Below, piece by piece: positions 58,842 to 64,000 of a stretch of 64,000 nt of DNA; position 1 is the first letter of the stretch; each line of letters opens with the position of its first letter. Origin of the DNA: Drechslerella dactyloides (lineage: Eukaryota > Ascomycota > Orbiliomycetes > Orbiliales > Orbiliaceae). Location of the stretch: positions 2,542,001 through 2,606,000 of the forward strand of contig JAGTWJ010000001.1 of the NCBI GenBank assembly GCA_020064725.1, in the 5' to 3' direction. The notes under the pieces were generated by a model. That model had not been told where the DNA came from and searched no databases. It saw only the letters and a program-made list of their open reading frames with translations. The translations under genes and the position numbers were made by a program.

Positions 58842-59531
58842 TCAAAGAAAACTCGTTACAACTAAAAAAGAACTGATGCAAACGGATACCGCCAACATTT
58901 CGCGAGACAGCGTCTGCATCAAACCCAGCCCGCCACCCGCTATTGCGGGCGTAAAGACAGTGTCCGCCGTCGCATGACTGTAGAAATAATCCCAATCCCA
59001 TGGAGTCGCTGTCGGCTCCGCCGTAATGAGCACAGGATAATACCCTGGAAAGTCCTCCGCATGCCAAGTTTTCGTAATCGCGTTGCTTACATCCTCCCCG
59101 TGATTCCTACTCGAGCAGACGGCTAAAGATGTACTATGCAGACTGCATCCAACGCTTTTCTTAGCTCCACGGGTCTCGTAGTACATCTGCGACGTTCCCG
59201 ATGCTGTCACTGTGAAATCCTTGTAGGTGCATCCTGCCGGCGCGTCCTGCGGTAGGCAAGTTACGCGATATTTCGTGAATCCGAGATGATCAACTGTGAA
59301 TATCCGCCCGCGCAGTGTGGGGACCGGGGTATTGGGACCCAGCGAGTTCGTATGGAACCAGTAGAATGTCTGCAGCACTGTCGCGGGAGGCAGCGGTTGG
59401 AAGGCACCAGCTTGTGGAGTGGGATTATCTGGGGAAGCTGTGGCGGCAGCGGCGGCGATGGTTGTCGGCTGACCTGTCGAAAATGTGAAGAATCCAACAA
59501 CTAAGAGCGCGAAGATAGAGTTGAAGCGCAT
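58842..59531 (-). CDS. Small secreted, probably GPI-anchored protein, intronless
   Basis: 229 residues in one exon. The signal peptide is MRFNSIFALLVVGFFTFSTG. An Ala/Thr-rich spacer precedes a domain with scattered Cys (TKYRVTCLPQDAPAGCTYKD, then GCSLHSTSLAVCSSR) and a Thr/Pro stretch (TAEPTATP). The last 18 residues are hydrophobic (MLAVSVCISSFLVVTSFL), which suggests GPI anchoring at the cell surface. The Cys pattern and TVTASGTSQMYY block recall a common uncharacterised Pezizomycotina surface family; this is a resemblance only. ATG 59531 is chosen because it puts the signal peptide first; ATGs at 59549 and 59564 are in frame upstream. Confidence 0.7.
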   Translation of the reverse strand: MRFNSIFALLVVGFFTFSTGQPTTIAAAAATASPDNPTPQAGAFQPLPPATVLQTFYWFHTNSLGPNTPVPTLRGRIFTVDHLGFTKYRVTCLPQDAPAGCTYKDFTVTASGTSQMYYETRGAKKSVGCSLHSTSLAVCSSRNHGEDVSNAITKTWHAEDFPGYYPVLITAEPTATPWDWDYFYSHATADTVFTPAIAGGGLGLMQTLSREMLAVSVCISSFLVVTSFL

Positions 59532-61140
59532 CCTATTATAGCACATTCTGGAGCTGGGAACCATGCTGCTGGGTCTTCATGCGTGTGTCCGGAAAAGTGA
59601 TAGTCGGATGGTATCGACGGCTGACTACCGCACACGTGGTAAGAAGCCGGTGGATTCTCTGACAGATATTCTTAAATCCTAGGCTACCCAATTGAAAATC
59701 GTCATGCCTACGTCGATAATATCGCTTGATCAGAAGTGAAAACTATGATTTCCGAAGTAAAGTAAGGCGACAAATCGAAGAGATTGAGGCATCCGGCGCC
59801 TGTTTAAGAGAAAGCTCGAAAGATTGAAAAACTCGGGGAACCGAGGTGTGAATTAGCAAGTTATGAAAGATTGACCGTGCGAGCGCAATTGGATCGTATC
59901 ATGGGTGTCCGAGCCAATACATATACGAGCAGGGTAGGCGAATGCCTCGAGGGTCTGGTATTCCTTCCACTGGTGTCCCGCTATTCTTAGGCGACGTTGC
60001 GCAGTCCCACGCCGTGATCTTTCGACCATTGCGCCCGAGCAGTGCTTAAAAAACTGGCAAAAGTCATGGTATCAGAACTCGTGGGCCCACCACCCGCAGC
60101 TTGACTTTGCCGAATGGGCCATTTTCCTATTGAAGGTCTGAGCTGGAAATGTTAATTTTAGAACCGGTTGCTTGCTAGCAAGGAGTATACAGTTCCAGCG
60201 CTTGGGCATTGAATCATGCTCCGGGTCGAACTCCGGAGTGGCCGCGGCGAAGCTCGTGTGCATAAAGCGTTGCTGTGTGACAGCGTTCCCCTGCCAGCGC
60301 GCTGCGGCTACTGGGCCTATGATCGGACGGAACCCAACATTTTTATGCACCGTGACAGATTTATCTGGGGCAAACGACTAGAAGGCCGATGGAACAAGCG
60401 TCAAGATTGATGCGATAAGTCACGAGAAAACGGAAAATGGGTAACCGATTATAATCTGCTTGCATACACCCCGTGAAGGTATTCATTGATAAGAACGTGA
60501 ACTCTGAATTGAAGAGCTCGAGCGCTCGCACATCATGCATCTGTGAATTCAAACTCGTGGATATTCGTTTCAGAATGTTGGTTCCTGGACCGAAGCAGAA
60601 TCGAACGTGTCATAGATGACCGCTTCGCCATTCATCATACACACCAGCGAAGACTTCCCTTCGACTCGCAGAAGTAGCCCTTTCTACGATTCCCAATCGC
60701 GCAGGCAATCGAAGTTCACGCGCAAAGTTGGCAGTGTCCGCCTGCGGGGGCGAGAAATGCGTTGCGGAAGCGTTCGGCCGCGTTGAGGATCTGCATCGGG
60801 CAAGAAGGCTTGGCTGTTTCCTGGACGACGGCCGTCCCCTGGCCACATCGCCCCAAACAAACACCGGCCCCATTCGCAAGCGAGCCAGGTTGCCCGGCTC
60901 TGGTGTGCCTCAAATGCAGATTATCTTGACCGCACATCCATCTTCAATCTCTCGCATCGACAGTTATCGACCTATCAAGTCGCTCTGATCTCTCGATCTC
61001 CAGTCGCTTCTTCTCCTACCTCCATCCATCGTGGAGACTTCACCATCACCACACCGTATCCCAATTTACCCCATCACGCATCTACCAACATCTAGGCTCA
61101 CATACCCATCCCCTCTTCATCCCGTCGAATCGACTTCAAA
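59532..61140. other. Intergenic region upstream of Aurora kinase
   Basis: About 1.6 kb. Short open frames on both strands (for example 60072-60350) have no domain. The last 150 bp are CT/CA-rich and are the likely leader of the kinase gene. Confidence 0.5.
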
Positions 61141-62559
61141 ATGGCGATGAGACAGCTTGAATCTCAGTTCCGGGGGATGACAGTCGCCTCGGGGTCGGAG
61201 GAGAATGTCGACCCTCATGCCTCGATCCACGCTCCCACAATCAAGCCCGTCAAATCAACAGTAAGAGACACGCCCGTGATCCACAGTCTGAAGACATGCG
61301 CTGACCAGCCCGTTGCTTGCAGAGTTCTATCAAAGTTGTATCCTCCCTCACCAAACCTCTCCAGCCGTCGATATCGCAGTCGCAGAACCTCGCAAAGCAC
61401 CCGTTCCTGAAACTGGCCGTTCACAACCAAGCCGCGAACGCTTCAGGTCCAGGCTCGCCGTCGAAGAAGACCAACAACGAGTCCGAGAACGCGAAGGACG
61501 ATGGCCCGAAGAATTCTCTCCAGGTCGCCCCGAGACGGTCGGATCCGAGCAATAACATCCCTCCCCAGATGCCATCGTCTAATAAGCCAATGCACCTGGG
61601 CATGTTTGAGATCGGACGGCCGCTCGGCAAGGGCAAGTTCGGACGCGTCTATCTCGCCAAGGAGCGCAAGACAGGCTTCTTGTGCGCCCTGAAAGTGCTG
61701 CACAAGGGCGAACTCAAGGAAGGTAAAGTCGAGACGCAGCTGCGGCGAGAAGTGGAAATCCAGTCGAACCTCCGGCATCCGAACATCCTGAGGCTTTTCG
61801 GCCATTTCCACGACTCGAAGCGGGTGTTCTTGATTATTGAGTATGCAGGCCAAGGTGAACTCTACAAGATGCTCAGGAAGGCGGGTAGTTTCTCCGAGCC
61901 TAGAGCAGCGAGTGTAAGTGCCTCCAAGCCGTGTTTACGTTTTTGGCTACCGACTCACACGAAGAATTGTCTAGTATATTGCACAAATGGCCGCGGCCTT
62001 GTCGTATCTCCACAAAAAACACGTGATCCATCGTGATATTAAGCCGGAAAACATCTTGGTTGGTTCTCATGGAGAAATCAAGCTGTCAGACTTTGGTTGG
62101 AGCGTCCACGCACCGACCAACCGAAGAACAACCCTTTGTGGCACCCTTGACTATCTGCCCCCCGAGATGTTGAGGGGTGACTCCCACGGCGAGAAGGTTG
62201 ATCTGTGGTCGCTTGGCGTGCTCATGTACGAGTTTCTGGTCGGCTGTGCTCCGTTCGAAGACACGCCGCTGGAAACTCAGAAGAGAATTGTCAAGTTGAA
62301 CTTCAAGGTCCCGGATTTCATCAGTGCGGATGCGAAGGACCTTATCACTAGAGTATGTTACGCGCGATCTACACTCCTCTCATTTCATCAACACCAGACT
62401 AACGCAAAATCGTAGCTCCTCCGACTGGACCCCGAAAAGCGTCTCCCTCTCGAGCAGGTCGCTCAGCATCCTTGGATCGTTAAGAACTGTAACCTGCAGA
62501 CGGCCCGAGACAAGAAGAGAAATAACCACAACAGAGGACACGAGAGTGACTCCGAGTGA
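61141..62559 (+). CDS. IPL1: Aurora family serine/threonine kinase
   Basis: Catalytic subunit of the chromosomal passenger complex; corrects kinetochore attachment and controls cytokinesis. Exons 61141-61260, 61323-61913, 61975-62352 and 62416-62559 give 410 residues. The N-terminus of about 140 residues is disordered. The kinase domain is complete: GRPLGKGKFGRVYLA, ALKVLHKGEL (VAIK Lys), VIHRDIKPENIL, LSDFGWSVHAPTNRRTTLCG (DFG and activation-loop Thr) and TLDYLPPEML. The DFGWSVHAP and RRTTLCGTLDYLPPE stretches are diagnostic of Aurora kinases. It ends with the conserved LDPEKRLPLEQVAQHPWI and a basic tail. Confidence 0.97.
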
Positions 62560-63087
62560 AGTGTCTTCGGGGAGATGTCGTTGTAGCAATATTTGGAGTT
62601 TTACCGGAGCTGGAGTTTGTGCCATATTGCATTTTGGGAAACCACGTCGTCTAATGCGCTCACCGATGCAGGTTTATGCTGGGAACAGACATGCAAGAAC
62701 AACGCGAGATATGACGTGAAGCATCATTTTCTGACCACTCGAGGCAACGGAACGGCCGGCGAAAGAGCTGGCCCATGATATATTTTTCAGACCTTGTTAG
62801 TTTTAGCCACTAGCGAGCGGACTGGTTGTTGTATATTCACGGTTCTGTTTTTATTGTTTTTGCGGTCTTCGTCTTTTTTTATCTTTTGTTATCATGCGTG
62901 CATGGCGGTTCTGATTTGACGCTGATATCCTCTAGAGCGGAATGTATTATATTATCATACAAGTATCTCTAATAATCACATGCACCACAGTTGCGGGTCA
63001 TAGAGGATAATGACCTGCGGCTGTGAAACAGATATCTAGTTTACATCACAACGTAATCCCCATAGCGTGATATATGGTAGATTGATA
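62560..63087. other. Convergent intergenic spacer
   Basis: 528 bp between the Aurora kinase and ATP23 stops. AT-rich with a T-rich run near 62840-62890. Nothing else is seen. Confidence 0.5.
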
Positions 63088-63959
63088 CTACCGGTAGACC
63101 TCTCTGAAGGGCCGTGTGTCCTTGTAGCATGAATCGAAGACCTGGTCGACGATCTTACCGGCGATCTCCATGTCGCCTTTGACCTTCGGATGGCCGCTGA
63201 CGCTGATGGTGGCGCGGCGCCTGACGCACGACTCCATGTGTCTGAGAAACTTCCACTGGCCGCGCACCATCCACTCCTGCCAGGGGCGGCACTCGCCGCT
63301 GAGCGTGGAGGCGCGGATCTCGGAGCAGGCGAGGTGCTTTGGGTTGTCCCAGTCGACGTTGAAGCGCAGGTGGTCGTAGGCGTGGACCATTTCGTGGGCG
63401 ATTGTGTCTTCGACGTGGTTTCTGTCGCGGAGCTTGTTTTGGCAGAGGAGGATGCCGAGGCGCGGGTGGAAGCCGCCGGCTTGGTCCTTTTCGCAGGGGA
63501 GGCAGCGGATTGAGTCGCGGGAGAGGTGGCCGTTGACTTCGGCGACCTGGTCGGACATGAAGCGGACGATTGGGCCTTTTGATAGGAGATTCGTCAAGGA
63601 ACGCCTAGTGTTGGAATTTCAGTCATTCTCTTCTATTATGGGGTGCGATATGTATATTATATGATATGAAGGTAGAAGATGAGGGAGGGCATACTGTTCT
63701 GGAGAAGCCAGTCGCGGTGGTCCTCGCAGCGCTTGCAGAGGGTGTCAGCGTAGTAGTCGCCGACGTCGCGGCGGTACTCGTCTTCGAGCGCGGGCGTCAT
63801 GCCATAGCCGGTCGCGTAGGCGAGGTGGCGGAACCAGGTCATCGGCTTGCCCTTGTAGACTTTGGCGTCGGAGGTCGGCGCCTCGTGGGCGAGGTTGGCG
63901 GTGCCCTCGGCATGGTCGCTGGACGGCGTCGAAATATCGCTGCTCGACGACGTCGACAT
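63088..63959 (-). CDS. ATP23: Mitochondrial inner membrane protease ATP23
   Basis: Intermembrane-space zinc metalloprotease that processes Atp6 and assists F1Fo assembly. Exons 63959-63695 and 63575-63088 give 250 residues. The zinc motif HEMVHAYDHLRF is intact, and conserved Cys pairs are present (CKRCEDHRDWLLQ, IRCLPCEKDQAGGF). The acceptor at ATCAAAAG|GC was chosen because it restores LLQNSPIVRFMSD as in known homologues; the nearer TAG at about 63606 leads to a stop codon. The C-terminal block is FDSCYKDTRPFREVYR. Confidence 0.96.
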
Positions 63960-64000
63960 GTCGATACGATTGGTTGTCGAGAGATGTTAGCTAGGCGATT

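Noticed and set aside
63575..63694. ATP23 splice acceptor at the TAG near 63606
   Set aside because: It leads directly to an in-frame stop. The acceptor at 63576 restores the conserved SPIVRFMSD.

Overview
The window looks like nuclear DNA of a filamentous ascomycete (Pezizomycotina). Genes are compact and carry short introns, mostly 50-125 nt with GT..AG ends. Many are single-copy fungal housekeeping genes, and some are typical of filamentous fungi, such as a PEX26-like peroxin, a SAGA Sgf73 homologue and a large USP34-type deubiquitinase. No bacterial, organellar, tRNA, rRNA or CRISPR features were seen. I could not identify the species.

Layout. 1-8 kb: 3' part of a large ubiquitin hydrolase (+), PUS1 (-) and NIP7 (+), the last two sharing a 193-bp divergent promoter. 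8-16 kb: SRP72 (-), an ERGIC-53/Emp47-type cargo lectin (+) and TFIIE-alpha (-). 16-27 kb: NOC3 (+), CBP3 (-), TIP41 (-) and the flippase DRS2 (-). 27-29 kb: a long, repeat-containing gene-free stretch. 29-39 kb: mitochondrial ribosomal protein mL46 (-), twinfilin (+), succinate/fumarate carrier SFC1 (+) and SGF73 (+). 39-46 kb: a membrane-anchored GTPase (+), a PEX26-like peroxin (+) and an unknown helical-repeat protein (+). 45.5-50.8 kb is the most accessory-looking part: a gene-poor stretch, a gene joining a PD-(D/E)XK nuclease-like domain to a kinase-like domain (-), and GA-rich and tandem repeats. 50.8-56 kb: mitochondrial 3-oxoacyl-ACP synthase CEM1 (+) and a PARN/CAF1-type deadenylase (-). 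56-61 kb is gene-poor but holds a small intronless secreted-protein gene (-) that is followed by a 22-nt A tract and flanked by matching 7-bp direct repeats, as a retrocopy would be. 61-64 kb: Aurora kinase (+) and the protease ATP23 (-).

Functionally this is a mixed neighbourhood with no operon-like logic. Several genes serve ribosome and tRNA biogenesis (NIP7, NOC3, PUS1, mL46), mitochondria (CBP3, SFC1, CEM1, ATP23, mL46), secretion (SRP72, lectin, DRS2) and transcription (TFIIE-alpha, SGF73). The candidates for less described biology are the nuclease-kinase fusion at 47787-49746, the retrocopy candidate at 58785-59582 and the membrane-anchored GTPase at 39318-41556. Exon structures were worked out by hand from splice sites and frame. 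Where exon lengths were summed they closed exactly in frame, except for one unresolved junction in the lectin gene.
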